64,000 nt of DNA, from positions 1,778,755 through 1,842,754 of the forward strand of contig CM021316.1 in NCBI GenBank assembly GCA_010645155.1. The letters are read 5' to 3'. The notes beneath the pieces are model-generated. The model searched no databases, had not been told where the DNA came from, and saw only the letters and a list, made by a program, of their open reading frames with translations. The position numbers and the translations under genes are program-made. Position 1 is the stretch's first letter. The number at the start of each line of letters is the position of its first letter. Shown here in pieces: positions 1 to 11,769 of this stretch. Source of the stretch: Tigriopus japonicus (Eukaryota > Arthropoda > Copepoda > Harpacticoida > Harpacticidae).

Positions 1-170
1 ACAGTTGAGGCCACCTTTGAATCAACGAGCTTTCTGGTCTGACTAACCCAAGCAACCAGAGCCTCAACAATGAAAGCCTTCTTGACAACAGAGGGGTCCT
101 TCCCTTCTAAGGCTAAATGCAGACATTTTCTAGCCTCATCGCTAACCTGACTCAAGATAGCCTCCATCAT
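1..170 (-). CDS. partial open frame running off the left edge, unknown, possibly retroelement gag-like
   Basis: Reading leftward from two adjacent ATG codons at 170 and 167, the frame stays open for 56 codons to the window edge. It begins MMEAILSQVSDEARKCLHLA and continues with alternating charged and hydrophobic residues, as in a helical protein. I do not recognise the family. The surroundings are repeat-rich, and sequence just upstream (about 240-350) recurs imperfectly at about 1150-1250, so a retroelement gag-like gene is as likely as a host gene. Too little is visible to assign a function. Confidence 0.35.
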   Translation of the reverse strand, partial: MMEAILSQVSDEARKCLHLALEGKDPSVVKKAFIVEALVAWVSQTRKLVDSKVAST

Positions 171-2152
171 GAAAATGGAAGGAAAAACTAACAACCAACT
201 CTAACAAAAGTAATGAGAGAAGAAGGGGGTGTGAAGAAAGATCAACAGGAAACAACAACTAGGTGAAGAAGCTGACCAGACTGACCTAGCCCAAGAGAGG
301 GAGCCAACCAAACAATTTCACACCTAACTGTGAGAAGACAGTCACCTAATGACGAACATTACCCATGACGTCACTTTAGAGCATTCAGGATCAGAATTTC
401 TTATTGCGTTGGAAGTATTAAGTTACATGATATTCTTTCAATCGTATTGTTATTTGTGTCAAAGAAAATATGATCAACGTGTGTTGCACACTATTTTCAA
501 TGTTATTTAAGCATTGAATCTCTATTTTAATGTTTGCCGCTCTGAACATTTTCATTTCTGCTGCCCTGAATTTTATGCCTTCTCTCAGCACGAGGAGAGG
601 AAGACGGTCGGACGGTCGTTCTCCTTGATCAGTAAAATCAGGAACGCTGCCAACAGCGACAAGACGGTCTATTTAAAGGAAAACATAGTTTTTTTGTCGG
701 TCTATTTCCATGAATATTTTATGGGGCAATCTGGTTAAACAATGACTTGGCGACTTAAAAACATGTCATTTTGCAACATGAAATAGAATTATGAACAAAC
801 CATACTCATGAATGCACCAAGTGTATCTGTTGACCTTTTCTTCAATTCTTCGACAGCATACCTGATACGTCGAGTCTTGACTCAGGACTGATGAAGTGTT
901 TCTCACTCGACCACATCAAACTTAAGATTTTTTGAAGTATAGTCATGAAGTTAGAAAATTCAGCAGGCTTTCAAGATGTATCAGCAAGACGAAATATCAA
1001 GCATAATATTTGATAGAAACTGGAATCGTTAGGCTTTTGTGAAAGTAAGAAACCGAACTTTGGCCAAATTTTGATTAAAGCTAATTTGGCCTTGATGGCA
1101 AAACTGATCGGAGGGCTCCGGTAATGACCCTTATGGGATAGTACCCTTTCTGGCCAACAGGAAAGAAGAAAAACAAGAGTTTCGACTAACCTAGCTCAAG
1201 AGAGAGGCAGACAACCAATCCCACACCTAACTGATAAGAGATAAGACAAAGGATAACATACAATGAAGAACAAATCCTCAAATATGGAAGAAAAATATTG
1301 GATAAAAACGATAAAAGAATGATTAAAATCGCTAATCAAGACAAATTAATTTGCCAGTATAGCTAAGAATGTAAGTATGAAAAGGACATTAAAAACGGCA
1401 ATATAGAACTTAGGAACTAAAGGAAACCTGAAAAAAAAGACACACAAAGAAAATATATTAAGAAAAATAAAAATAAACCGAAAATAGAGGAGAATACGAA
1501 AAGAGTACGACAAAAAATGTCAAAGATAGAAATAAAGTAGTAAGAGAAAGAAGAGAAAGGCAAATAAATATGCAAAAATGGCTTACCTTGGATCCAAACG
1601 ACCACTGCACAACACAACACAGCACTTAGTCTAAACCGGCCCGTAGTTCATGAGCAACGCAAAAGACGTGTGCTCACGACGACAGACGAGAAGAGACTGA
1701 AAGGATTTCTCCCGACAACGTCCGTTCTATCCCCAACAGGACTCGAACTCGCGCCGTCTGGGGAAGCACTTACTCTCGGCCCTTATTAACACGTTAGTAC
1801 GCGCGGCCATTCTGATATTTTTATATTTAATTAAATATTTTCGGCCGCTCTACTCATAACTAAGGACCCCCTCAATATCTATTAATATGGTTTGGGAAAA
1901 TAGATTGGTTTTAATGGTTTTAAGTGAATTAATATAGTTATTTGAGCTACTTTTAATATGTATGTATTCACAAGATATCTTCATTATGACACTGTGACAT
2001 TAAAAATCGTAACTGGAAGCCTTGGTATTTGAGCAAACACTTAAACAGAAATTTTAACCTCCGTGGAAAGTCTACGGCATTATTAAATCAAGAAGAAAAA
2101 AAATCGTTCAAAATGTACGACATGTTAAAAAGCAGACAAATATGACCCAAAC
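171..2152. other. no gene seen; imperfect direct repeat and tRNA B-box-like site
   Basis: I see no supported gene. About 240-330 and 1155-1235 are related (both contain an AACAGGAAA block, then a GACTRACCTAGC block, then CACACCTAACTG), so they are likely two remnants of one repeat. On the minus strand near 1735-1755 the sequence GAGTTCGAGTCC fits a tRNA B box, but no matching A box or cloverleaf could be built. It may be a SINE or retroelement relic. Confidence 0.4.
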
Positions 2153-2410
2153 CTTTAACTCGATGATCCGTGTTCCACTCTCGTCGTCATAGCTCAAGTC
2201 TTTTTTCAAGGTAAGCCCAGAGGGGAAAGTTAGTGGATCTTTGTTCAGGATGGCATTGACGTCTACATGGGCCTTTTGGCAAGATAAGAGATCTTCAGAT
2301 TGGCAAAGTGGATGACTACTCATGTCATAATCCAAGAGCGTGATCACGGGTGTTCCAGCCGAGACCAATTGAACAACCAAAGTACACAGATATAAAGATA
2401 AGATCCTCAT
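2153..2410 (-). CDS. first exon of an unrecognised secreted protein
   Basis: The frame starts at 2410 with a clear signal peptide (MRILSLYLCTLVVQLVSAG, cleavage likely after SA or SAG). About 65 mostly polar residues follow, including a CQSEDLLSCQ segment with two cysteines and an acidic DDESG stretch. I place the donor after AAG at 2153 (AAG|GTTTGG, a weak site), giving 86 codons in phase 0. Without splicing the frame would end at 2108 with an unconvincing tail. A TATA box lies 52 bp upstream of the ATG, supporting a real transcription start. Later exons should lie to the left but I could not identify them. Family unknown. Confidence 0.5.
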
Positions 2411-2461
2411 AGTGAGATGGCCTTTTCACTTGAGATTGTGCGGTTTAACGGTGCTCCATGG

Positions 2462-2469
2462 TTTTTATA
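2462..2469 (-). promoter_or_regulatory. TATA box of the secreted-protein gene
   Basis: The minus strand reads TATAAAAA here. A start about 30 bp downstream would fall near 2430-2440, leaving a 5' UTR of only about 25 bases before the ATG at 2410. This spacing fits an arthropod TATA promoter. Confidence 0.5.
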
Positions 2470-3354
2470 CGCGATTTGAGACTCTTCAAATGTTTTTAAA
2501 TTAAGGACTATTGTGTGGTAAATAATTCTGTGCATTTCAGTTTCTCCGAAATCCTAGAAGTAAAGTGAAATCATCTTTGATTGATTGTCAAATTCAAAAC
2601 TATTTCATTTTTGAATTTGACAATCAGACCCCAACAAACGTGTCGCAATTGTTGGCAATGTGTTTTTTGCATTCAGAAAAGTTGCAATGGGAAAAATTAT
2701 CACTCATTTTAATGAAAGGAAACTTGAATACGCAATACAGAAAAAAATGAGCGCGGCCTCTTTCGTCTACGAATTAATATATTTATGAGAAAAGACAGAT
2801 TTGAGGCCCGCTCCCTAATATCCTCTTCATTGTTCCTCATCAGAGGTCAAGTAAAAAAAATATTTTTTATTTGAAAAAAACCAGAAAACCAATGCAGTAA
2901 TGTTGCAACGAGAAATTAAGATGTCTTTGTATCAGCCTACGCTTTCGTGCTAATTCGGAAAAGACGAAAACGTTTCAATGGTCGTATTTTAAGGAGCTGG
3001 GATTGTCAATCAAACCCCAAAGGATCTTTTCCCAAGGGTAAAATAGACAGCTCAACGTATCAATCGCATATGTAATGATTCAATTAGGAAGACAAATAAC
3101 GATTGGACTGATTGGACTCCCATCGCATGATCGCACCTAATATTTGTCGTTTATCAAACGACATATTGTATTAAATTGGTTTTTATTTTGATCGGTTTTG
3201 TGCACTTAAACTTTATAAAGAAGAAAATTATGAGGTTTCATCCCTGGACAAACATTGAAAAGCGACAAACTTTTGATTGAATTAACGTGATTATTCATTC
3301 TTGAGGTTGGTACATGGTACATGGTGTGGTTTCACACATGGTTTCAGTCATGAG
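2470..3354. other. no gene seen
   Basis: AT-rich sequence with short frames only. Nothing here resembles a known protein, RNA gene or structured repeat. Confidence 0.5.
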
Positions 3355-4531
3355 TAGGGACGGGCAAATAGTGTAAAAAGATTTTTGGTAACATAAACCC
3401 ATTTTTCTTCACTTTTCACCTTTATTTGCACTTTTTATTTACGTTTTTGGCCAAAATTGACAAATTGTTAAGAAAATGTAGTGGCTTTTGAAAGAATTTT
3501 TAGTTTCAAGATCAAATTTTGAACTAGTCGAAAAAGCTTGCATTTGCAATCAACCATTCTTAGCACCCTGAAGAAATTGATTTTTTTTTTTTTACGGATT
3601 TTTAACCGATACACAGAATGTCATTCCATTGATTCACATCCATGATTGATTTGATTTTTTTCAGACGCAAACCTAACACTTCATTCACCATCTTGGCTTT
3701 AACTGTAACATCCTGTTTACTAAACTAAAGATTTGACAAAAGAATCTCATTGCATGCAACCAACAAATAGCAAACCTAAAGAAACTCATGTTATGGTAAT
3801 GGAAGGATCTACAAACAGTTTTGATGTGATGAGACAATGAATGCCACATTTGAAATTGAGTTCTGGTAATTAGGCCATGGGCCAAATATTGAAGTAATGT
3901 CACTAAAAACATGCTTAAAACACATTTTTAACTATTTTCTTTGATGCAATTGTTAGGCACCCGTGGGTATTTTTCTGTTCAATTTTCAATGTCTATTTTT
4001 GAACAACTTGAAGGACGAAAACGGAGTGATGTAAAGCCATTTAAAACAATTGCTAAATATATTTCGACAATATTTTTGGTACATACATCCACGAGACTAC
4101 CTTAGGAATGAAAAATTCAGAAGATTTTTGACTAGAGTATTTTTCATGACTTTACATCCTTTTTGACAGTGACCTAATTAATAGAACTCTATTACTTGTG
4201 CGGCATTGTCTCTTCACCTCAAACTAGTCTCAAATGTCTTTAGAACTTGTAAATGACTTTTCCTGCTCAATTAGGAGCCGTGGGTACTCCATGAATGACG
4301 TTTTAAGTCCAAATGCAAGTTATTTGCTCTTTTTTGACATTTTTTTTGCTCTTTTTAACATTTTTTTGCTCTTTTTGACACTTCTTTCCTCTTTTTTCGA
4401 CATTTATTTGCTCTTTTTTGACATTTATTTGCACTTTCAACATTTTTCTGCACTTTGTTTTAAACTTTTGGGCACATTTTTTGCAACTTTTGGTAACTAA
4501 AAGGGTAAGATTATTTGCACTTTCTGCCCGT
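3355..4531. mobile_element. candidate non-autonomous DNA transposon with low-complexity interior
   Basis: The left end carries GACGGGCAAATAGTG, and the reverse complement of the right end carries TACGGGCAGAAAGTG, an imperfect terminal inverted repeat. The interior has no transposase. Towards the right end it holds a degenerate tandem array of a TTTGCTCTTTTTTGACATTT-like unit. No clean target-site duplication was seen, so the boundaries are uncertain. Confidence 0.35.
4318..4450. repeat. degenerate about 20-bp T-rich tandem repeat
   Basis: Several imperfect copies of a unit like TTTGCTCTTTTTTGACATTT follow one another. The short frame across it (4234-4500 +) is a by-product of the repeat. Confidence 0.6.
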
Positions 4532-5160
4532 ACAGTTATAGATGATATAGGTTAAATTTTTGAGTGAAACACCCGGTAGTTATATCACAAAAGCTATCGA
4601 AAATGCGAATGCACAAGGATTTCGTAGTAGTTAGACCTAGGAATAATTCTTATTTCGTTATTCAACCCGATGTTCACAATCCTAATGTTCAATGAAAGAT
4701 CTTATTAATTATTACCCTCGAAAACCGATCGTACTCGTTCAAAATTTCCTGTATAGTTGCATTTTGTTCAGTTTACCTGGGAGCGTGGAAGGCTTAACGT
4801 TTAGAAACAAGGTCACTATTCTAGGAAATTTGAAATTTTCATGAAACGCAGCAAATGTCCTGTTTTTCTTCCATTGACCATTTTAAAGAAAACCAGCATT
4901 TTTTGTCACTTAGAAGTCGGTAGCACAATTCAGCACACCCCGAACACTTTTTCCTTGGGTGCTCTTTCTTCTTGAAATGAAAAATGCTTATATTTCTTTG
5001 TAATGGCATTATGTTATCAAGTCATCTAGGAAAAAAATTGAAGTTTTGCCGAAGGGTGGCATTTAAACTTGCTCACTAACTGTCTACTTTGTCTCAATCT
5101 GACCACAAGAGGCGCTGAATTGGGGGAACAAGCCTACATCTTTTCCATTTTTTGCCACTT

Positions 5161-5168
5161 CATACTAC
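5161..5168. repeat. 8-bp target-site duplication, left copy
   Basis: CATACTAC is found here and again at 6577-6584, immediately outside the hAT-like element. The match is perfect. Confidence 0.75.
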
Positions 5169-6576
5169 CAGAGTTGGGTCAATGACTTAAAAAATGTAAT
5201 TAATTACAATTGCTTCATCAATAAATGTAATTAATTACATCTACTTCTTCAAAAAAATGTAATTAATTACAATTACTTCATTAAAAAATGTAATTAATTA
5301 CAATAACTTCATCAAAAAATGTAATTAATTACAATTACTTCATCAAAAAATGTAATTATTTAAAATTACTTCATCGAAAAATGTAAATAATTACAATTAC
5401 TTCATCAAAAAAGGTAGTTAATTACAATTACTTCATCGAAAAATGTAGTTAATTACAATTACTTCATCAAAAAATGTAAATAATGGTAATTACTTCATCA
5501 TGAAATGTAATTAATTACAATAGCTTCATCAAAAAATGTAATTAATTACAATTACTTCATCATAAAATGTAATTAATCACAATTACTTCATCAAAAAATG
5601 TAATTAATTACCATTACTTCATCAATAAATGTAATTGATTACAATTACTTCATCAAAAAATGTAATTAATTACAATTACTTCATCAAAAATGTAATTAAT
5701 TACAATTACTTCATCAAAAAATGTAATTTATTACAATTACAATTACATTATCCAAAAATGTAATTGACTTCAATTACATGTCAATTACATGACAATTACA
5801 TATCAATTACAATTATTCCGTCTCTTTCACCTTTTTGCCTTTACAAAACAATGAAAAATTAACAGATCTGCCATTTTTACGTAGCAATGCACCAACTGGC
5901 AACTTATAATGCCTGATAGGTTAATATGAAAGATTGATTCATAAAAACCAAAAGCTTATGAACGGGCTTAATTATCAAAAATATTTTACCATCAATCACA
6001 AGGCATATCATTCTTTTTCAGAAAACACGAACTTTGTACATATATATCAAGTGTAACGATGCTTTAAAACTTTATTTTTGCACCTCATTTGTCTGCCCTT
6101 GGTTGTGAAAAGCCCTAAATCCTGACACAAAAATTACGGTCAAAAGCTCTTGTAGTTTTAAAGTATTTAAACATCAAAGCTTGGGTGTGTATTGTAAAAA
6201 AGGCTACCTGTTTGTGGTATCACATTGACCGCAAATTGATGACAAAATAATTGTTTTGCAAGTAAAAGCCGATAAATCGGTTTTATGGTTAATTTGAGGA
6301 AGTAAGATTTTGAAAAGTAATTGGTAATTTGTAATTGAAAGTTCGTCAATTACATGGCCAAACATGTAATTAATTACAATTACAATTTCTTGGCCCAAAA
6401 ATGTAATTAATGACAATTACATTAATTGTAATTGAAAGTTCGTCAATTACATGGCCAAACATGTAATTAATTACAATTACAATTTCTTGGCCTAAAAATG
6501 TAATTAATGACAATTACATTAATTGTAATTGGAATTACGTATTTGTAATTGCAATTATAATTACTCCCCATCCCTG
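5169..6576. mobile_element. hAT-like non-autonomous element, copy 1, with internal minisatellite
   Basis: The element begins CAGAGTTGGGTCA, and the reverse complement of its right end begins CAGGGATGGGGAG, an imperfect terminal inverted repeat of the CAG-start type common in hAT elements. It is flanked by a perfect 8-bp duplication (CATACTAC), the size made by hAT transposases. The body from about 5800 to 6576 closely matches a second copy at 33506-34241. No transposase frame is present. The left part carries an array of a 31-bp unit that copy 2 lacks, which explains its 1408-bp length against 736 bp. Confidence 0.75.
5188..5745. repeat. minisatellite of a 31-bp unit, about 18 copies
   Basis: The repeated core is TGTAATTAATTACA, a perfect 14-bp palindrome, followed by ATTACTTCATC and an A run. 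Spacing is 31 bp and copies differ by a few substitutions. The array lies just inside the left end of the hAT-like element and appears to be an expansion of its subterminal motif, since isolated TAATTACAATTAC motifs also occur near the right end. Confidence 0.85.
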
Positions 6577-6584
6577 CATACTAC
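6577..6584. repeat. 8-bp target-site duplication, right copy
   Basis: CATACTAC, identical to 5161-5168. Confidence 0.75.
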
Positions 6585-6699
6585 ATGCTTAGTGCAACTT
6601 TGCCATTTCGTGACTTCCAGATTTCTTTTTCCACAGGGCAATGCTTGTGAGCAAGGGCTGGTGCTTTTTATACAAATTCTTTTCCACTAACAATTCCAT

Positions 6700-7600
6700 C
6701 ACAGCCTTTCATCGACTCTGGCTGGAAAATGTCGCAATCAAAAGCACATGAACCCAACCACTTGGTAGACTGACGTTCCTAATGAAACATTTTTGTACCT
6801 GCCTCGACTTTTTGCAAACCCCCGAACTCATTGGAGCCCAAATGGGGGAAGCATATTCAAGATACGGTTGAACAATCAACTTGTACTGAGTTAGTATTGA
6901 AGTACTATCTCTGGACTTGAAAGTGCGATAAATCAAGGAAATCGATCCTTGGATAAATCCAGCCGCTTGTTTGAAATGTTTTCCCCACTATCAACTGGAT
7001 ATGCTCATCAAACTTTCCATCACCATTGTCTTTGAGTGGAACATCTAATTTTGACGTCCCATACGTCACTTTGCGGAATTTCATCCCGTTCAATGCCATA
7101 TTACTCTGACCAACCCAAGAGTAGACTTTCTCCAAGTCCTCAACCAAACATTTCAAGTCCTGTCCATTCCTTCCACAAACTAATTTTGTGTCATCAGCAT
7201 ATGAAGAAATACTGGCTTTTGTTCTAAACTTCGGGAGAGGAGCAATGAAGAGAATAAACAGGAGCGGGCCTAAAATTGAACCTTGTGGAATACCTGACTT
7301 GACATCATACATGCCACTAATTGATCCTGCAACCTTGACTTTTTGCTTCCTATCACTCATGAAACTACCAATCCAATTCAGAACCTTATCCTGGATCCCA
7401 AACTCTTTGAGTTGATCGAGCAAAATACCATGATCTACCTTATAAAAGGCCTTGGCAAAGTCAAGATAGACCACATCAACTGACTCGTGACTTTCAAGCC
7501 CCTCAATGATCTGCTCGATATGGTCAACCAATTCATTAGCTATAAAAATGGATTTGGTGATGGCAGTGTTGCATTGTTTTATGGCAGTTGAGGTCTATTG
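6700..7600 (-). pseudogene. dead LINE fragment, reverse transcriptase region
   Basis: Read on the minus strand, the frame from about 7590 to 6905 shows a non-LTR reverse transcriptase: a VVYLDFAKAF block, then SGIPQGSILGPLLFILFI, then the catalytic YADD box in SSYADDTKL. After about 6990 the homology moves to another frame (GFIQGSISLIYRTFKSRD, then PYLEYASPIWAP), so a small indel has broken the gene. The N-terminal endonuclease part is missing, as in a 5'-truncated insertion. The motifs fit the Jockey/CR1/L2 group; I cannot place it more precisely. It is not expected to be active. Confidence 0.8.
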
Positions 7601-7954
7601 CCTGTTGAAAAGTTTAGTTTTGTTCAGCTTTTTGACCCTAAAAACCAAAATGGCAAAACTGTAAAAAATCCAACTCGAAACACATCAGTAGTTTTGATGA
7701 CTTACAAAATGAGAATATTTTTTCCATTGACGTCATTTCACTACAACGGGAAAAGTTTTGGTCGCGCGGTGACACTACGGAAACTTTTGGTAATTCGCCA
7801 ACAAGTTACATTAGAATCCGATCTGGCAACAGAGTTGCCAGTAAGACCACAAGAGGCGCCAGTGGCGGAAGGTTCAAGCTGACATTTTCAAGTGCCCAAG
7901 CTTTTGGCTGGATTTGTCCCCAAAATACAATAAAATTATGGCAAAAAAGTAAGG

Positions 7955-8110
7955 CAAGCGGTTGTAGCGTAGGGATCATTCCCGAGGGTGGAGTAAGACT
8001 TAGTGCATGTTCATTGGAGCAGCAATATCACGACAGTGCGGACACCCGCTCTCAAATCACACCTGCGAAGCTGCGTTCTGATTCCAGGGTAAACAAACAA
8101 AAACAAACAA
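7955..8110 (+). repeat. possible SINE-like remnant
   Basis: TAGCGTAGGG near 7964 resembles a Pol III A box and GTTCTGATTCC near 8075 a B box, and an A-rich tail of AAACAAAC units follows. The box spacing is longer than in a single tRNA. No second copy was found in the window, so this is weak. Confidence 0.25.
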
Positions 8111-8500
8111 TAAAATTCCATAAATGAACCACCTCCACAAGGATAAGAAGGACAAGGATAAAACAAGGCTTCAATATGTACCTCAAATCTTAGAATACTA
8201 CTGAACTTTGTTTCTGTCCATTTTTTTATTATTAACAAAAGCAATGAAACAATGAAATGAAGCGTTTCGAGGTGGAATTGAATTGAATGAAACCTGGGTC
8301 ATCTTCATCGACCTGAAGGTCCCGTGGACAGATCCAGACCCTCCAAGAAGCTGTTATTTGCTTGTGCCACTCTCAAGATCCTCTCGCAAAAGTTAAAGGA
8401 TCAACAAGAGTCAAAGCGAAGTAAAACGATGAATCACAGTTTTTTCGAAGAATGTGCGTGAAGGTGAACATATTGGTAGGGGATTATTGTGAGCACCCCA

Positions 8501-10377
8501 TCACACCACTCGACGCACTTCAAAGAACCGCTTCAAGTAGTAAACTTGTCCCAGAGTCATTGCTACAAGAACCAAAGCCTCAAAGAAGGACCACATGACC
8601 ACACGTGAATTTGTGTTCTCGTTGATAGCGCGATGAATGCGATCACGCACAGACATGTATTCCTGCTCATGTTTCACACCTGAAAAGAATGATGATACAA
8701 TTTTTAGATTAGACATTAATTTAAATAAGGTCTAAAAAATGCTATATTCATGAATGAATTTTGGAAATGGGACGCCAAATTTAGCTACCTCTTTAGAGGG
8801 TTAGATTCGTTATTAGACCAAATTCTCTGTTTTGTAGTGATATATTGAAAATATGGAAATATTGTTTAAGTTCAAAGAACTATATTTTGATTTAGCATTG
8901 GACTATCTTTGATTGGAAGATAATGTGTTGAAAGGCGGTGCCAAAAGTGGTGATCTAGCTCCTCAAATGGTTTAAATTTTCACTTCAACCAATAAAAAAT
9001 TTACTCTTCCAGTTTTATGTGCGTACTGTTAAAGGTGGATTTGAAAAATATTTGTTGCTAGGAAAACTGTTTATAAGTTCTAATCTACCCGCGTTAAAAA
9101 ATATGCATGAATGTTTTTTTGGTTTTATGAATGGAGTTAGGAATTTGTTGGGTCTTTCATGGATGCTAAATTTAAAGAACCGTAAAAAGGTTTTTGTTCA
9201 GTTTAAAAATCACTTTTGAACTTGTAATTTACTAAAACATCACCAAAATTCACGGGTAAAAAACGGGAGTTTGACTAAACAACACTGGCAATTACCCCTA
9301 TCGTATAAAACTTGAACAAAAATAATCATATCTTACCCGTGAGAGCGGTGCTTAATTCTTTAATCATGTCTTCCAACTTGTTATGACTGGGCTCATCACC
9401 ATCGACATTGGTATTATCGTTTGGACTTTCGCCCACATCCATACTGAACATGACGATCTTGGGCGTCATGGTGCTCATTTGATTGGAGAAGCAATACTTG
9501 TATACTCCATCCATATGAGCGGCAAACGTGTACTTGCCATTGGATTCGCGTTCACCTTGATGGACCACTTTGCCATCGGGACCTTCAATTCGAACATCGA
9601 TATCCAGGAAACCGCCTTCAGCCACCTCAAACATCAAACCCATTTTGGTGCCCATCTTGACCTTGTCGAAAAAACATTCTTCGGCATGAGCATCCACCTA
9701 AGGAAGGACAATGATATGAAAGGATTTGATGTATTTATTTCATTTCATTGGTTTGAGTTTCGAGTGTTTGAGTTGGAATTTGAAACTAAATGCTAAATTT
9801 TGAAGGTCGACGGAAAAAATTTTTTTTCGAAATATCTTTCCAAATAATGTTTCCGAATAAGTATGACCAAAACTCTTAAAACATGCCAAAGGCTAAGACT
9901 ATATTATCAGTTGATTTTGATTGAATAACTATGAATTAGTATTTTTTGCCGCTGAACAAAATGTACCAACGGTAAACAATGTCTCTGGATTAGAACATAA
10001 ATGAATTGCTGACAAGCGATATTTTTGTATCAATTTAGCGTAAATACCACCAAAAAGTTTGTCATATCAGAATAGTGTCTATCATTGACTTGTTTTCACT
10101 TATATGTTAAGTAGCCTTAAGTGCTTCATATTTGATGAACCAATTCAAGTGAGAAAAGTTCAATAAAAATGAGTAGAAAGCCTTTTTTTTTTCTTTTTTC
10201 ATTCCGTAAAATCTATCTTTTCCTTCAAAAAGTTCAAACTCAATAGAATTTGAATTCTGAACTGTCTTTAGAACTCACTGTGATAAAATAAGCCATGGAT
10301 TTTTGCACCAAACCCAGGATTAAAACACCAGCTAAAAGGCTTTGAGTTTGGAAACCCATGGGCGAAAGTGGCTTCAT
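8501..10377 (-). CDS. TMED2: TMED2, p24 family cargo receptor (3 exons)
   Basis: Coding exons are 10279-10377, 9337-9697 and 8501-8679, with phases matching at both junctions, giving 212 residues, close to the roughly 200 of animal TMED2. Exon 1 encodes a signal peptide ([20 protein letters not shown], ending near MAYF). Exon 2 holds the GOLD domain, with the family signatures [33 protein letters not shown] and [10 protein letters not shown]. Exon 3 gives the coiled region ([20 protein letters not shown]), the membrane segment and the short tail [10 protein letters not shown] with its double phenylalanine for coat binding. p24 proteins cycle between ER and Golgi in COPI/COPII vesicles and select cargo such as GPI-anchored proteins. 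Family assignment is very secure; splice sites are inferred from GT/AG and phase. Confidence 0.95.
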
Positions 10378-11343
10378 GATGAGGGGCAAATAAAATTAAT
10401 AATTATCCGGCTAGAACTTGAACTAAATGCACATGAATGAATCTTTTTCACTGCCAACTGTTATTCTCTCTCTTTGGTTTCGACAGCAAACGTGACCAAT
10501 TGGCAGGGTTGCCAGGATTAGTAACATAGGTTCTTGATAACGTAAGGTTTACAGTTTTCTTCGCTCATTTAGGATTAGAATTGAAAGGTAAAGAATTTAA
10601 AGATTATTTAAAGAGATTCTGGTTGAGGTAGATTTGTGGTATCAAGGAGAATAGGCCAAGATTAAAGAGAAAAAATGGCATCATTAGCGCTGATTTGGCG
10701 TAACTGCAAACGAAGGAGTGATGTTTCTCCACGTCAGAGTGCCGTGAGTGCCATCTACTTCAAGGTGCTTAGATCAGAGCCATCTACAGGTGAAAGTCTG
10801 AAGATCAGCGAAAAGGGCCCAAGAAGACGCGATGTTGATAATTTGTCAGATGGACGAAAGTAAAGTAAGAGGTGACGATCTGCATTTGAGGACAAATGTG
10901 CCAAACTTTGAAGCTACGTTTTTGTATTTGATTGTATTTCTGGTGTGTTCCTAAGCGAGAACCTAGAGTTTGGTAGGATTTTGGTGCAAGACCTTGCTCT
11001 GCTTGGCTCGTCACTCAACAAGCATAAACGATCATGTTACTCTCGTTGCCGTACTTCTAGGGAAGTGGGAATTCATGTTCAAGTCATAGAGCTCTAATTA
11101 TTATGTGAATAAGAACAAAAAATATTTATATATTACGAATGATATGATTGGTTCATTTCCCCTCTAATATTGAAAACTGTATGGCAATATGGATTCACGT
11201 GTCCACTGCTTTTGAGGACAGCAAAAAATCACCAAGCTAAACTCTCTGTGCAGTTCTATTTGCTTTGAAAATTGGAATGAACAACGGCTTAAATATATTA
11301 ATGTCGTCCAAAAAAATCCTAAATTTTGACCATTTAGACGAGC

Positions 11344-11466
11344 AAAGATGAATAAAATTGCCCAATTAGAGAAAAGATGCATAAAATTGCCCGATTAGAG
11401 AAAAGATGCATAAAATTGCCCAATTAGAGAAAAGATGCATAAAATTGCCCGATTAGAGAAAAGATG
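11344..11466. repeat. 29-bp tandem array with alternating variants
   Basis: The word AAAGATG recurs at 11344, 11373, 11402, 11431 and 11460, exactly 29 bp apart. Successive units alternate CCCAATT and CCCGATT, so the real repeating unit is a 58-bp dimer. Confidence 0.85.
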
Positions 11467-11769
11467 ACAAAAAAGACGATTATAATTCAAATTGGACAAA
11501 CATATTTTTACGACAGATAAAAGTTGAAAAGACAAAAAGTGTAATCGTCTAAAGTTCCTATCTTTAGTCATTAGCATAAAAGTGTTTGTCCACATTCAAT
11601 TTAAGTTGAACTTATTTAGACAGAGAATCCTAGAATTGCCTGGACTGCAAAAAAGGAAGTCGATGAATTTATCACTATCTATTAAAGTACATGCGTCAGA
11701 TGCCCTTCCATCCATGTTTATGGAGATTTTCAAGTAAGCATCACAAGCTGGTTGCAGACTTTTGAATTG

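Noticed and set aside
1735..1760. tRNA gene suggested by GAGTTCGAGTCC
   Set aside because: No cloverleaf, acceptor stem pairing or A box at the right distance.
4234..4500. 88-codon phenylalanine-rich frame
   Set aside because: Produced by the T-rich tandem repeat.
5188..5745. CRISPR-like array
   Set aside because: Units are contiguous 31-bp repeats with no unique spacers, and the genome is eukaryotic.
9383..9796. 137-codon plus-strand frame overlapping TMED2
   Set aside because: Antisense shadow of TMED2 exon 2.
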